Part shown: positions 22,182 to 32,783 of the stretch, one piece after another
How the letters are laid out: the number at the start of each line of letters is the position of its first letter
How positions within the stretch are numbered: the first letter of the stretch is position 1
NCBI GenBank assembly: GCA_964035575.1
Contig: OZ037907.1
Span: 868,001-932,000, forward strand
DNA: 64,000 nucleotides
From: Rhynchopus sp. YZ270_cl-10
Lineage: Eukaryota > Euglenozoa > Diplonemea > Diplonemida > Diplonemidae
Direction of reading: 5' to 3'
Program-made: the position numbers and the translations under genes
The notes under the pieces: model-generated
The model's input: the letters and a program-made list of their open reading frames with translations, nothing else
Told to the model about the DNA's origin: nothing
The model's database searches: none

Positions 22182-22796
22182 GCCTTTTTTTATCCCAGAC
22201 GTTCTCTGTTCTCTCTCTCAGGGAAATGAGTGAGGGAAGAGAGGTGCGAAAAAAAAAAATCTTCTCCCCTGCGGGAATAAAGTCGGAGGAAAACCATCGG
22301 TGTCAATTATTTTTTGAAAAAAGGGAAAAAAAAAAGAAAATGTAAACCCTTCAAGAAGAAAAAAAGAATCGGGTGGGTACGTTTAGATTTGTGTTTGAAA
22401 AAAAGCAGATGTGGGAAGTTCCGAAGAGCAGAACATTGCCCATAATGTGTGTGTGTATGTGTGTATCTGTGTGACCCATGGAGGACTGTTCAATCAAGAT
22501 CCTTTCAAGGGAGGGGATTCTGTTTTTGTTTTTGGGAGTCAAAAAAAAGTCTATTTTTTTTTAGAACAAAGCGCGAACTGCCATTATTTTCCCGTTTTTT
22601 TTGTTGTTGTGGAAAATGATGTATTTATTTTATTTGTAAGCTTTTCCCCTCCCTCTGAATGCCAGTTAGATTGACATTCAAATATCGCTCAAGGTGGTTG
22701 GGTTCGTTTTCCTTATCCATAACAGTTTTGTTTGCCACCCCCCCGATTTTGTTATTTTTCCCCTACAAGCGATTGTGAACAAAAAAGGAGATCTCA
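22182..22796. other. Intergenic region
   Basis: Poly-A and poly-T rich, with a short TG-repeat stretch near 22445-22475. I see no gene. Confidence 0.5.
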
Positions 22797-22912
22797 CATG
22801 TGGTGCTTTCGGAAGTCGGTCAACGACCTGTCATGACCTGTCAATAGGGGGGGTGTGTATAAAGTCCCTGTGTCAGCGACCTGTCAATATTGACCCCTCC
22901 CGGAGCACCAGC
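22797..22912 (+). repeat. Dispersed repeat shared with 43476-43545
   Basis: Shares TTTCGGAA, GGTCAACG, CCTGTCAATAT and GACCCCTCCC followed by GAGCACCA with 43476-43545, in the same order and orientation. This copy is longer because the ACCTGTCA part is repeated. Confidence 0.7.
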
Positions 22913-23960
22913 ATGTCTTTCTTTTTTTATTTTATTTTATTTTGTTTTATTTTTTTGTGTGCACGAAAGGCACATTCATCTTTCAATATTCTCTTTTTCC
23001 CTCTCTCTTCTCCTTCTATGGTTGTGGGGGGTTTCTTTTCTTTCTTTTGTGTGTGTCGCAGAACCCCAAATAAAACAAAACGAGGAATACCACACGACCC
23101 CTTTTTTAAAAGGTTGTGATCTTTGCAATAAACTCATTCCCGCATGAAGATGCTGTTTCCCCCCTCCCTTCTTCTCTGCCATTCTAGACAAGGAGTGCGT
23201 GCATGGAGGGGAAAACAGTCAAGTCTCGTGGGTGATGTATGTTTTATCAGACGCGTTTCGTCCAAAGTGCTGGAGCGAAGCGAACCTATCAACGAAGCAT
23301 AATAATTATGGTTTTGCAAAATTTTTTTGTGTTTTTCTTTATTTTGCAAATAAAATAGTTGCCACCATGGTAAGTCTGTATCAAAACACAAAAGAAATGA
23401 AATTTGTATAGTGCAGCTCATCCTGTCTACACTAATACAACCAAAGTTTTCAAAGAAAAAAAAACGTTTTGCGATACCATAAAATCGTCTATTTTTTGCG
23501 CTATTATCCTGAGAGCGAACCCTACCCTGGGGCAGTGGAAGAACACACGACGCTGTGTATCACACCCCACACACCCTTTCTATTTTGTAACTTTGCTTAC
23601 CCCTTTTGAAAAGAATCCTTTCAAGAACCTCCTCCCGCAGATTATCAACGAGAAAATTTCATCTCTAGGGATCGGTGTTGTGTTTTTTTTGTAAATCATT
23701 TTCATCTTTTTTTTGCGCACAAACCCTTCCTTTTCTTTTTCCTCTTTTTCAAACAACAGAAGCAACGCCAAAAAAAATGCTTTTGTCAGCGGCCTGAAAA
23801 TCAGGCAGTTGACGTCACACCTACATTTGTAGTAACAATCTAGTAGCCAGGGGGTCGCTATTTTTTTTTTTTTTTTGCCTCTTTTCCTTTTTTTTTTTGA
23901 GAACTTCTAAAAGTACTAGAATCCCTGCTTTGTCGGTTACAGTGAAAAACCAAAGAAAAT

Positions 23961-23993
<33 letters not shown>

Positions 23994-25180
23994 AACCCCA
24001 ATCTGAATGGTGCAGGCCAGCGGTGAAAATCTTGGGCAGTAAGCCCGGGAAAACCCGGGCTTAATTAATTTTGCGCAGAGCAAGCCCGGGTTCGAAGGCC
24101 GGGTTTACCCGGGCTTAAGCCTGGGTTATCCCCGGGTTTTAAGTTTTCTGGGGTGGGCTGCCCCACCCCACTCCGGGGGTGTAGCCTCAGGGTGCAGCCC
24201 GGGGTAGTCAGTCACCGAAACGAAGCTCTGTTGACAGAAAACAACAAAATCAGTAAAGAAAACACACACGTCTATACTCAAGGGTTACCCACACCCAGAG
24301 CGCGACTTAATTGGTCAAACGCCGAAGGAAAAGGAAGCATGCATCATGGCGAAATAATAAAAGTAGCGTACCGTGCGCCTGCGGCGCAAGATTGCAACCC
24401 ACCCTTCCCATCACATAATTTGGCTGTAAAAATGTGCAATTTTAAGCTCAATTTTTTGAAATGGTGCGTACCGTGGCTTCGCTTTGGGTGCCATGACCGC
24501 CCTTTCTTTGTTATAAATGTACTGTGACTGACAATTCGCGCCTGGTGCACGAATTGCTATCAATGAAGTGCTGAATTAGATAACCGAGGAATTTTCATAT
24601 TCCGCCGGAGGCAACTTGAGCTGGGTTGGGGACCCGGCTCGACCGAGTTTCAGCGAAAACCCCCAAAACCTATAATATCCCCTGCGGAGGGGGAAATTAT
24701 TTTTTTGGGCTGACCGAGCCAGCACCTCGTGGGCGGAATTCTCTTTTGAACCCTGGGTTTGCAGAAAATTTTTTTACACCAGTATTTTAATTATTTTCAC
24801 AAAAAAACCAAGCCCGGGTACAAACCCGGGCTTCGAATTAATTTTGCTAGCTGGGGAAGCCCGGGATTTTCAACCCTGGGTGCAGGGTACCCCATTTTTT
24901 TAACGACTGTGCACACAGATGCGCACATCTTCCCCCTTCGTGTGTATGCCAATGAAGGTGTGCTCATCTCGGGTGTACTGCAATATAAAACCCTGTAGTT
25001 CTTAGACCCCTCGTTTGATGATGGGGTTTAACATTTAGTGCAAATAAACCATCTCAGTGGGTGTGCAACAGCTGTAGTACCAAAAGGATATGACCAATCT
25101 TTGAGTACAGAACCTTGTGTGTTACCCCCCCACCAAGGGGCAGTATGGTAGGTACTTAGGCGATTATCGGCACAACAATA
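22913..25180. other. Intergenic region with R2 copy, T32 tract and SmaI-rich direct repeats
   Basis: R2 copy at 23409-23460. A run of about 32 T lies at about 23965-23996. A pair of about 55-base direct repeats at 24029-24083 and 24809-24866 is built from AAGCCCGGG, a short gap, CCCGGGCTT, and AATTAATTTTGC. They enclose about 730 bases without a clear frame, possibly a decayed element. No gene is seen. Confidence 0.55.
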
Positions 25181-25230
25181 CAGTGGAGCTTGCACAGGTG
25201 GCAACTACGCTATTCCAACATTTTTTCAAA
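25181..25230 (+). repeat. R1 dispersed repeat
   Basis: GTGGAGCTTGCACAGGTGGC followed by AACTACGCTATTCCAACA and a TCAAA tail. Other copies are at 34701-34750, 39517-39590 and 59575-59640, all on the + strand. Confidence 0.65.
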
Positions 25231-25779
25231 CAAAAAAAAGGCTTCAGCCGATATTTGAGTACAGATCTTTATACCAAAAGGTGTAAAGTGATTGTCATAT
25301 AAAAAAATGTATTCTAAAAAAGAAGTAGTTTTTTTTTTCCTCCTTTAATTCAAAGCCTTCTGCAGCAATATGCATGGGTATTTATTTGCTGCTGTCTTTG
25401 AGGCTTGATTGCATCAACTCCATTTTTCTTATCTATATAACTCAAAATGCAACTTTTTTATCTCTTTTTTTTTTGATAACCCGCAGAGTGTTGGTGCGTC
25501 CCAGAGGCGTTTGCACTATCAACTTCACCTTTTTTTTTCTTTCTGCTGAGGCTAGATTCCCCCAGCCCCAGCGGAAAGCCTGAGGGGTAGGTTTCTACCC
25601 CATCCCAAAAAAAAAAAATATAGCAAAACCCCTGCAGAGCTCGCGCTAAAGTCCATCCCTCATCCCGGGATTTTTGGGGGTTTTGGTAGGAACGTTTTTT
25701 TTTTGCAGTACGGGGATTTCATTAAGAAACCAGAAGTTCTAATATTGTTGAGTAAGACCACCACATAGTGGACTTGCAT

Positions 25780-26410
25780 ATACATGTGACCCCGCCGTGG
25801 AACGCAATTGGCTCGGAAAGTCAAAAGAAAGAGGAGAAAAAAGAAAAGGAAAAAAAAAAAAAAAGTTGGGTACCGTGCGCCTGCGGCGCTGCCTGTTCCC
25901 TACCAGTTTCTACAGGCAAACACTTGCCCCCTTTACCTTACACTGACGGGTTTTGACCAAAACCAAGAACTTGTCCATTTCGGCAAATTGACCCCACCAC
26001 AGAACGGACGAATTCCGGAAATGCAAATGCCGGTGTTTTCGCGCATTTTCATGTTGCAAGACGTCAGGATCAGGGAGAGAAAATCTGGTTGTGGGATTTA
26101 CATTGGCCCTCTTTACCCACATGGATTTTGACCAAAACCAAAAAATTGGCCATTTCGGCAAAGTGACCCCACCACAGCGCGGACGGATTCCGGAAATTCC
26201 AATCGCGGTATGTTTTGGGGCTGAAAACCCACTGATTTTCAGGAGAAAAATTGCTTCCAAATCTCGGAATTTTCCGAATTTTCCTGAAAATGACCCTTGT
26301 TTACGAGTATGGGTTCATATTTTGCGAAAATTTAAGTCACTAAAATTTTGTCCATTTTTCCGTATATACCCCACCACAAGCCGGGATTGGCCCGGAAATG
26401 CCACAAAACG
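25780..26410 (+). repeat. Diverged tandem repeat, period about 175-202 bases
   Basis: Three and a half copies. The core TTTTGACCAAAACCAA, CCATTTCGGCAAA, TGACCCCACCACAG and ATTCCGGAAAT occurs at 25951-26040 and 26126-26215. A weaker third copy lies at about 26330-26410 and a fragment at about 25790. Spacing between copies is 175 and then about 202 bases. No frame persists through the units. Confidence 0.75.
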
Positions 26411-27115
26411 GGGTTTCCGGGCCTCCCCAGCTAACCTTTTCAAGGAACGTTTTTCCGTACCCGAAATCCATTTTTTCCCCATTTTTTCCCATAATTAGCG
26501 CGACCACTGAACCCCTGGTTGCGAGAAAATAAAACTCCAGTTTTTCGAACCAGTTCTGAAATATTTTTTTTAAGTCATTTCTTTCTCCCTCTCTCTCTCT
26601 CTCATAGAAAAACCTTGTTGTGCCCTGTCCCCTCTCTTACCCTCATGTTCCCCCCCTTTACTCCCCTCTCCCCTCCCCGCATAGATTCTCCACACTCGAA
26701 AGAAGAGCAAAAAAAAAGATTTTTTTTCCCTTCCGAATCTCCTTCCGAACTTCCCCTCTTTCTTTGACGATATAGTTTGTCAACGCGCATCTCCACTCAA
26801 GGCAGTTGCAGAGAAGCACGGTTTGCTGAGCAATCCCCTCTGATACAATACAGGGGCGTCCCAGTCTTCGAGACACTCAGAATATTTTTTCTTCTTCTGC
26901 TACCGCTAGGTTTATTTCTTCCGTTGCGACGCTTGTTGTTGACTCAATGTCTGCCTTCCTGGCGCCCTTTTCTTACTGTTCGGAGTCATCTGAGCAGCGG
27001 GCTGGCGTCCACAGGGTGAAATCAATGATTGACGCTATAGTGCACACTCTGTATCGTATTTAGATGAAGACTTTCAAGTATAACGAAGAAGATGTGTGCA
27101 GAGGAAGATCGTCTT
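26411..27115. other. Gene-free region
   Basis: CT-rich and A-rich DNA. Several weak AG acceptor contexts (for example CTCATAG near 26607) but no coding frame I can support. Confidence 0.45.
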
Positions 27116-27460
27116 CTTCTCACGTTGTGCATGCAGCAACGTTGTCAGAACAGAGAAAATCACTATGGATTCCGCACAATGACCACGAGGTGTCCTCTCT
27201 CATGCACTCTCTGTTACACCCATGGTATCTGTCCAGCTGCTTGTCATTCAAAAGGGAAGACCTCACAGTCTTTCCTTGTTTCACGATTTGCAAGGTGATG
27301 AATTCTCCTGCCATTGACATCGCAAGCACTGCCGTCATTCCTCGCTTTTATTCGGCGCTTGCCACAATTGCCCGGGACTGTTCCCCGGGCTGTCTCCAAG
27401 CGGTGCGAGCCACAGGGAACAGTTGAAAAAAAAGTCTCATCAAAATTGATGATCATCTCC
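27116..27460 (-). mobile_element. Pogo/Tigger-like transposase fragment
   Basis: On the - strand, IINFDETFFSTVPCGS followed by ARGTVPGNCGKRRIK resembles the NxDET block of pogo/Tigger (DDE_1) transposases. In a shifted frame TAVLAMSMAGEFITLQIVKQ resembles the next conserved block (TVVLACxADGxxLPPxxIxK). At least one frameshift separates the two. No inverted termini were found. It may be a relative of the transposase that mobilises the 955-bp elements. Confidence 0.55.
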
Positions 27461-27582
27461 CCACGGACTGTGGAACATCTGCACTTTGCGGCAAATGAAG
27501 ACTGTGCAGTGCCTTCTCACTTCACTTCACGTTATTTTCTTTCTCATCTCTAATAAAAGGACTGCGAAGGGGAGCAAACATA

Positions 27583-30051
27583 ATGGAGGCAGGTCCACAT
27601 GACAACTTGAGTCTTGCTGGTGTTACTATATCATGGGAGTTTGGCGAGGCGAAGGTATTGTACAGTAGCACCTGCGTCCGCGTTGATGGGGACGATGTAG
27701 TGGGGTGCAGGGTAGCGGTGACGGAGGGAGGGGTGTACTTTCTGCCTATCACGGACACTGCGGTCGAGAAGCGTGTGGACTGCAGCAGCATCTACGACTC
27801 CGTTCAGCTGACCGACGCACCAGGCTGGCTCTGCCTCGTCACTATGGAAGGTGACGACCTCCTCTTCGTCGGCCCAGGCGCGCTCCCCGCATTGATCCTC
27901 TCCCTCGAGCTCACACCCAACGATGGCACCATCGCAGCTCACACGACAGCTCCTGTGCAATCCCTTCTTGACGCGGTGCTTCCCATTTGTGAGGCAGCTG
28001 AAGAAACGGGGGTGGATGGTGTTAAGGAAGCTGAGGAGGCAGAGGAGACTGTGCAGGAAGCAGCAGGGGGCGAAGTGGGAGAGGAAGGTGCGGTGGTGTC
28101 TTCGGATGCGGAGGGGGCTGTACTGGAAACGCCTGCAGAGGAGGTGCGCGAGGCAGTGGAGCCACCTGTGGAGTCACCTGTGGAGCCACCTGTGGTGCCA
28201 GAAGTGCCAGAAGTGTCTGAAGCCCCCCTTCCTGTAGAAGAAGTGTCTGCCGAAGTGGAGGTTCGCACTGAACCAACAGAACTGTCTCCAGTGGAACCAC
28301 CCGTAGCAGAGGAGCAGCCTGTGGGTGTGGAAACTGCACCAGAGGTGTTGGCAACGGAAGTGTCTGACGTTCCTGCACCAGAAGTTGTAGAAGAAGTACC
28401 AGAAGGCCCCTCGGAAACACCTGCAGAGGTGGCTGTAAGCACAGAAGTTCCTGCAGCAGAAGCGCCCGGTACACCAGATCCCGCAACAGACACACCTACG
28501 CCTGACGTGCTTGAAGCAGTGGACATACCTGCAATAGTGGAGCCCACAGCATCAGACGTGCCTGCACAACCAGCACCAACACCCCCCTCGGCACCCGAGG
28601 TTGTACGTGAAGATGACCCACCCACAGCACAGACATCCTCACAACCTGCCTCTGTCGGCACTCCCACGGAGGGTGCTGCCGAGATACCTCCTGGCTCACC
28701 TACAGACAGTGCTGTAGATGCCCCTGGTGATGGTACCCCTGCTGGTGAGGGTGATGGTGATAGTACCCCTGCTGATGCTGATGGTGGTGCTGGTGCTGGT
28801 GATGGCACCCCTGCGCTTGCACCGCCCAGCACCGCACCATCCGAGCACCCGAGCGAACCCCAACCTCACGAAGAGATCCCACATGAGACCGCATCCGACG
28901 TCCCGCAACAGACACCTCAGAGCGCACCCTCCTCTCCTCCTGCAGCACCTGCACAGACACCCTCTGCAGCCCAGACGACTGTCGTGCAGTACCAAGAGCA
29001 GGCGTGGCGTGGTGACGTGGTGGTGGAGGAGGTGCAGGCAAGGTGTTCCATGACAACGCTGCAGCTGGGGGAGTGGCATGCGTTGACACGCGCTCCGGGG
29101 CAGGAGGGGCATGCGGAGTTCCAGAGGTTGGAGCGGGAGTTGAGGGTGGTGCGGGCAGAGCATCAGATGAGCTTTCCACAGGGCAGGGTGCAGGCGGAGC
29201 GGGACTGTCTTGTCAACTTCGAGACAGCTGCACGCGAGGCGCTTCTCCGTCTTGAGGCGCAAGACGCTGCCAGCACTGCGCTCCGCCACGTCGAAGCCGT
29301 TACCCTCACAGGTCTCTCTGAGATCAACAGCGCCATCCGCCAGGGTGCGCTCACCGCCACCCAAGAAGCCACCCGCATCGTGCAACCCATCGCCACCGCA
29401 CACCTCACCACCGAAGCTGCCGTGGTCCTCTCCCTCCGGTCTGCAGCACAATACTTCCACACCACCCCCGCCACCGAGGCACCCCCCTTCAGCACCTCCA
29501 CACCCACCTGCGGGGGCTACCTCCTCAAAGCGAACGTAACGTTCAGCGCATGGTACAAAAAGTACTGTGTCCTCTCCAATGGGCGGGTCACCCTGTTCAG
29601 TGCAGAGGGGGAGGCGAACGGGAGGGTGCTGTTTACGACAGCAAGCATCCGCAAGGTGGAGTTGGATACGTATAACTGCCCGGGGTCTGCTGTGACACGC
29701 CCGCCGTTGGGGAATATCGCTAATGTGCTTGGGTTCTTTGTGCAGACGTGGGATGCTGTGGTGTTCCGGTTTTGTGCGTTTAATAAGGAGGATAGAAAGC
29801 GATGGATGACAGCCCTACGCAGCTGTATTGAAGTGGACGCCGATTCACCAGGGCGGAGTAGCTACCGCGGGCAGGCACGTCACCTTGCTACATCCATTCC
29901 AGTGAAGCAGCTTGCACCCTTCACACAGTGGGTGCAGACAGCAGCCACGTCGCCGTCGCCGCAACGTGACCGCACCTCACCCGCATCGCGCAAAAGCGGC
30001 TCCCCCAGCCCAAAGCCTCCACCAGAGCTGGGCTCGCCTGCCTTCAGGTAG
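27583..30051 (+). CDS. PH-domain protein with acidic Pro/Val-rich centre
   Basis: 822 aa; ATG at 27583 shortly after an AAAG acceptor. Residues about 35-110 look like a diverged member of the PH-like family (CRVAVTEGGVYFLPIT, then LLFVGP). Residues about 135-455 are Glu/Pro/Val/Ala-rich low complexity, then Gly/Asp repeats (about 395-410). Residues 480-640 are helical and probably coiled coil. A canonical PH domain occupies about 642-748: GGYLLKANVTFSAWYKKYCV, then RFCAFNKEDRKRWMTAL with the conserved Trp of the last helix. PH domains bind phosphoinositides or proteins, so a membrane or cytoskeletal adaptor is plausible. The long antisense frame over the centre is a composition artefact. Confidence 0.88.
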   Translation: MEAGPHDNLSLAGVTISWEFGEAKVLYSSTCVRVDGDDVVGCRVAVTEGGVYFLPITDTAVEKRVDCSSIYDSVQLTDAPGWLCLVTMEGDDLLFVGPGALPALILSLELTPNDGTIAAHTTAPVQSLLDAVLPICEAAEETGVDGVKEAEEAEETVQEAAGGEVGEEGAVVSSDAEGAVLETPAEEVREAVEPPVESPVEPPVVPEVPEVSEAPLPVEEVSAEVEVRTEPTELSPVEPPVAEEQPVGVETAPEVLATEVSDVPAPEVVEEVPEGPSETPAEVAVSTEVPAAEAPGTPDPATDTPTPDVLEAVDIPAIVEPTASDVPAQPAPTPPSAPEVVREDDPPTAQTSSQPASVGTPTEGAAEIPPGSPTDSAVDAPGDGTPAGEGDGDSTPADADGGAGAGDGTPALAPPSTAPSEHPSEPQPHEEIPHETASDVPQQTPQSAPSSPPAAPAQTPSAAQTTVVQYQEQAWRGDVVVEEVQARCSMTTLQLGEWHALTRAPGQEGHAEFQRLERELRVVRAEHQMSFPQGRVQAERDCLVNFETAAREALLRLEAQDAASTALRHVEAVTLTGLSEINSAIRQGALTATQEATRIVQPIATAHLTTEAAVVLSLRSAAQYFHTTPATEAPPFSTSTPTCGGYLLKANVTFSAWYKKYCVLSNGRVTLFSAEGEANGRVLFTTASIRKVELDTYNCPGSAVTRPPLGNIANVLGFFVQTWDAVVFRFCAFNKEDRKRWMTALRSCIEVDADSPGRSSYRGQARHLATSIPVKQLAPFTQWVQTAATSPSPQRDRTSPASRKSGSPSPKPPPELGSPAFR

Positions 30052-30301
30052 GGTTATAGTTCCCCAACACACCTCCCCCCTCTCCCATAGACAGTTTGTA
30101 CCAAAGAAACTCCCTATGTATGCAAAGAAAAAGATAGTTTGTTGAGCTTTTTAAAATATTTTCATGGCCGCACTTCAGAACAGCTTAGAGGCAGTACCAT
30201 CCTTCCTTTGAGGTGTCTGTTTCTGTCAAAATTTACCTTTCTTTGGATTCTAAAGAAGACAATATTTCCTCAAAGAGTACACAATCCAAACCATTCAAAA
30301 A

Positions 30302-31720
30302 ATGCCCGATATCAGCTCTCTAGGGGCTACCAGTGTTGTTGCGGTGGATAGTATTGAGCATAGTGCCTATGCTGGGGGATGGTGCTGGGTGGCGGGGGGG
30401 CAGGTTGTGATAGTTGGCCAGGTGGTGCGGAGTGGGCTGCAGGGACGCATCACTGATATGAGCGCTGTGTGTGGGAGAACAGACCTGTTGTGTCTATGCG
30501 ACGGCACTGCGGTGGCGTTTGTGGGACCACAACAGCCACCTTGCGTGGTGCAGGTAGACGCAGTGAAGGCCTCCGCAGTACGAATCAATGGGGTGTACAC
30601 TCTTGCGTGCATCGACCGACACGGTGCCGCCTCGTTGCTTTCACTGTCTGCAGACTTCTCTGTCACCCAGCACACCCCTTTCCCCTCCGAAGATTCCTAC
30701 AAAGCAACTCACGTTCTCTGCTCCACACAACACATTGTCGTTGCCTTTGCACGCCGCCGTCTCGTTATGCTCTGTGCAATCAACGGACTGACCCCAGCAA
30801 ACCACTCTATCACGCTCCCAGAGGGGCACCGTATAGCGGACCTACAGAGACACAAAACAGGGTTTGTTGTGTTATCAGAGTGCGCTGTGCGGCCGAGCAC
30901 TGCGATGCATGCCCCGAAGCGTCCTATTGTAACTGAGATGTCCATGCAACCACCGGTGACGGTGGCAACGATTACACCGAGCGATTTGTTGAGTGGGAGG
31001 CTTCATTGTGAGGACGCTCCACCTTCGCGTACACTGCTTGAATTGCATGACCCTACTCCGAGTTTGGCTGATGTAGTCGCAGGCACGGCAGGTCTACAGG
31101 AGTACAAAACGGCACCTCTCAATGCTATTGTAGGATCGGGTGGGCGGTATGCAGCGTCGGCGCTGCCAGGGCAGTTTGCCTCGCTTCGACACAAAGAGGC
31201 AAAGCTATCGTTGGTCACCCTCACCGACAGCGGGCCCCGCCTCACGCAACTCACAGAACTCCACTACGTTTCCCACCCCGCAACCTCACTCCACTGCCAA
31301 GCCCTCGGGGACTCCATCTTCTTCAGCGTCAACTCTCTTTACGTTATGCGCAAAGGAGGGTTGGAGGTCCTAACCAACCATGACAACGAAGGCCGTGGTG
31401 CTGATGTGATTGATATGGCAGTAGAAGGTGCGAAGTGCACGGTACTCCATGGGGTGCGGAAGGCGGCGGGGGAAGGGGCGGAGGGGCAGTTTATCTTTAG
31501 TGGAAGTAATGTGGCAAGGGAGAGTGTGAAGCAGACGGTCATCGCGCAGGAAGGTGCGGGTGTGGGGGGCGGGCCGCTCACGAAAGGGGTAGAGGAGGTG
31601 GTGTTGCATGTACTCGATACTATGGTGGGGACAATGGAGGCACTCCTAGTAAAGCACCTTGCACCGATAGAGGAGAGAATAGCAGGTATCGAAGCGCGTC
31701 TGGAAGCCTCGCAGCTGTGA
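30302..31720 (+). CDS. Propeller-like protein with C-terminal helix, function unknown
   Basis: 472 aa; ATG at 30302 follows AAAG acceptor-like sites near 30255 and 30275. The first ~390 residues alternate short hydrophobic strands with turns (GWCWVAGGQVVIVGQVV, DLLCLCDGTAVAFVG, VYTLACIDRHGAASLLSL), as in beta-propellers without WD signatures. The C-terminus (about 425-470) is an amphipathic helix suited to coiled-coil pairing. This layout is known from some nucleoporins and vesicle-coat subunits, but nothing more specific is supported. Confidence 0.78.
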   Translation: MPDISSLGATSVVAVDSIEHSAYAGGWCWVAGGQVVIVGQVVRSGLQGRITDMSAVCGRTDLLCLCDGTAVAFVGPQQPPCVVQVDAVKASAVRINGVYTLACIDRHGAASLLSLSADFSVTQHTPFPSEDSYKATHVLCSTQHIVVAFARRRLVMLCAINGLTPANHSITLPEGHRIADLQRHKTGFVVLSECAVRPSTAMHAPKRPIVTEMSMQPPVTVATITPSDLLSGRLHCEDAPPSRTLLELHDPTPSLADVVAGTAGLQEYKTAPLNAIVGSGGRYAASALPGQFASLRHKEAKLSLVTLTDSGPRLTQLTELHYVSHPATSLHCQALGDSIFFSVNSLYVMRKGGLEVLTNHDNEGRGADVIDMAVEGAKCTVLHGVRKAAGEGAEGQFIFSGSNVARESVKQTVIAQEGAGVGGGPLTKGVEEVVLHVLDTMVGTMEALLVKHLAPIEERIAGIEARLEASQL

Positions 31721-32228
31721 CTCTGTTGATTTTTCTCCCATCTCCCCTCTTCTGCGTTTTCGTGGTCTTGGTGGTCTTCAATTAGTTTTTTATTTTTGGA
31801 GCTTGTTTTGTTTATCCTAATCACCCAAGGATTGGATTTTGCAAAGGAAAACCAATCTTCACTCTATGGTGGGCCATCCATAGAAGGGGGGACGATAGTA
31901 GTTGCGGTGACGTCCTTGCTATACTCTAACGGAGAAATTTTTTTTTAGTCGCCCCCTTCCCTGTCAAAAATAGCAACTCTCATTGAAAACTGGCAACACC
32001 TTTTGTTGTCTATAGCCATTTAAATTTTTTGGAGCTTGATGATCTATAGTTTGAACGTCCTTTTGTGCTTTCTCTTTGAATGGAATTGAGTGTTTGAAGT
32101 ATAAGAGGCGTAGGCTAAGCGATTCATCTTACAATTTTTTTTTTTGTCTGTTGAACCAAGTCTTTTTCGCCCAGCAGATTTTTTTCTTCTCAGCCCTCTT
32201 TTCTTGCCATCCGCCAACGTATTTTGGG

Positions 32229-32319
32229 TCCACCCTCAGTACCCTCCCCCGACCCAGTCATATACGAAGGTACACTGTTCACGAGAGGGCTGTTGAATTT
32301 CAAGTCAACTTTATTTTTT
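32229..32319 (+). repeat. R3 dispersed repeat
   Basis: Matches 17557-17637 over about 80 bases (CACCC.CAGTAC, GTCATATAC.AAG, CACTGT.CACGAGAGGGCT, TTTCAAGTCAAC, T-run). Shorter copies are at 32675-32721, 41835-41872 and 57229-57270. All are on the + strand. Confidence 0.7.
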
Positions 32320-32370
32320 GTGCATGAATCTGAGGCTTTTTGCACTTTCTAACAAAGTGAGTTATTCTTT

Positions 32371-32464
32371 GCGACAATGTGGATGACGACAATCTGGATT
32401 ATGCGACAATGTGGATTATTAATCCGGATTGTCGTAATCCACTTTTTTAAAGTCCACATTGTCG
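32371..32464. repeat. Compound inverted repeat
   Basis: CGACAATGTGGAT and CGACAATCTGGATTA blocks are followed by their complements (TAATCCGGATTGTCG, TCCAC, GTCCACATTGTCG), forming a long imperfect hairpin. It resembles a small foldback element. Confidence 0.7.
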
Positions 32465-32639
32465 TTTCCCCTTTTTTTTAAATATCCACATCTCCAAAAC
32501 CCCCATATACCCCCTTTAGAAACCGCTGAATGCCATATGAGGTACGCTAAGTATTACCTCAATAATAGACCCCTCTCCCCTCTCCACCCTTTTTGTTACA
32601 CCCCTCTTACCTTTGGTGACCAAGGATTAGGCTGCCCAA

Positions 32640-32676
32640 CCTTTTGTCTTATCAACTTCATTGATAAGACAAAAGG
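32640..32676. repeat. Perfect 16-bp hairpin
   Basis: Arms CCTTTTGTCTTATCAA (32640-32655) and its complement (32661-32676) with a 5-base loop. An R3 copy starts at its foot, about 65 bases upstream of the next gene's acceptor. Confidence 0.85.
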
Positions 32677-32783
32677 GGCACACTGTCATGGGCTTTGTAT
32701 TTCAAGTCAACTTTTTTTTTCTTCATCTCATTTTTTTTAAACAGAGAGGTGTGTGGGGAGCACACAAAAAGAAATAGGATACG

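Larger units (their letters stand above)
31721..32783. other. Intergenic region rich in repeats and hairpins
   Basis: No gene. In order: an R4 copy (about 31985-32015, GAAAACTGGCAAC, TTTTGTTGTCTATA); a weak R5 copy (32104-32135); R3 (32229-32319); a compound inverted repeat (32371-32464, CGACAAT and GGATTA blocks); a perfect 16-bp hairpin (32640-32676); and a shorter R3 copy (32675-32721) starting at its foot. A T-rich tract and AACAG at 32740-32744 is the acceptor of the next gene. Confidence 0.65.

Noticed and set aside
27064-27426. 120-codon + strand frame starting with ATG
   Set aside because: It overlaps the - strand transposase remnant, has no acceptor context and no recognisable composition.
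27939-28832. 297-codon Ser/Gly/Thr-rich frame on the - strand
   Set aside because: It is the complement of the Glu/Pro/Val-rich low-complexity part of the + strand PH protein; codon composition explains it.
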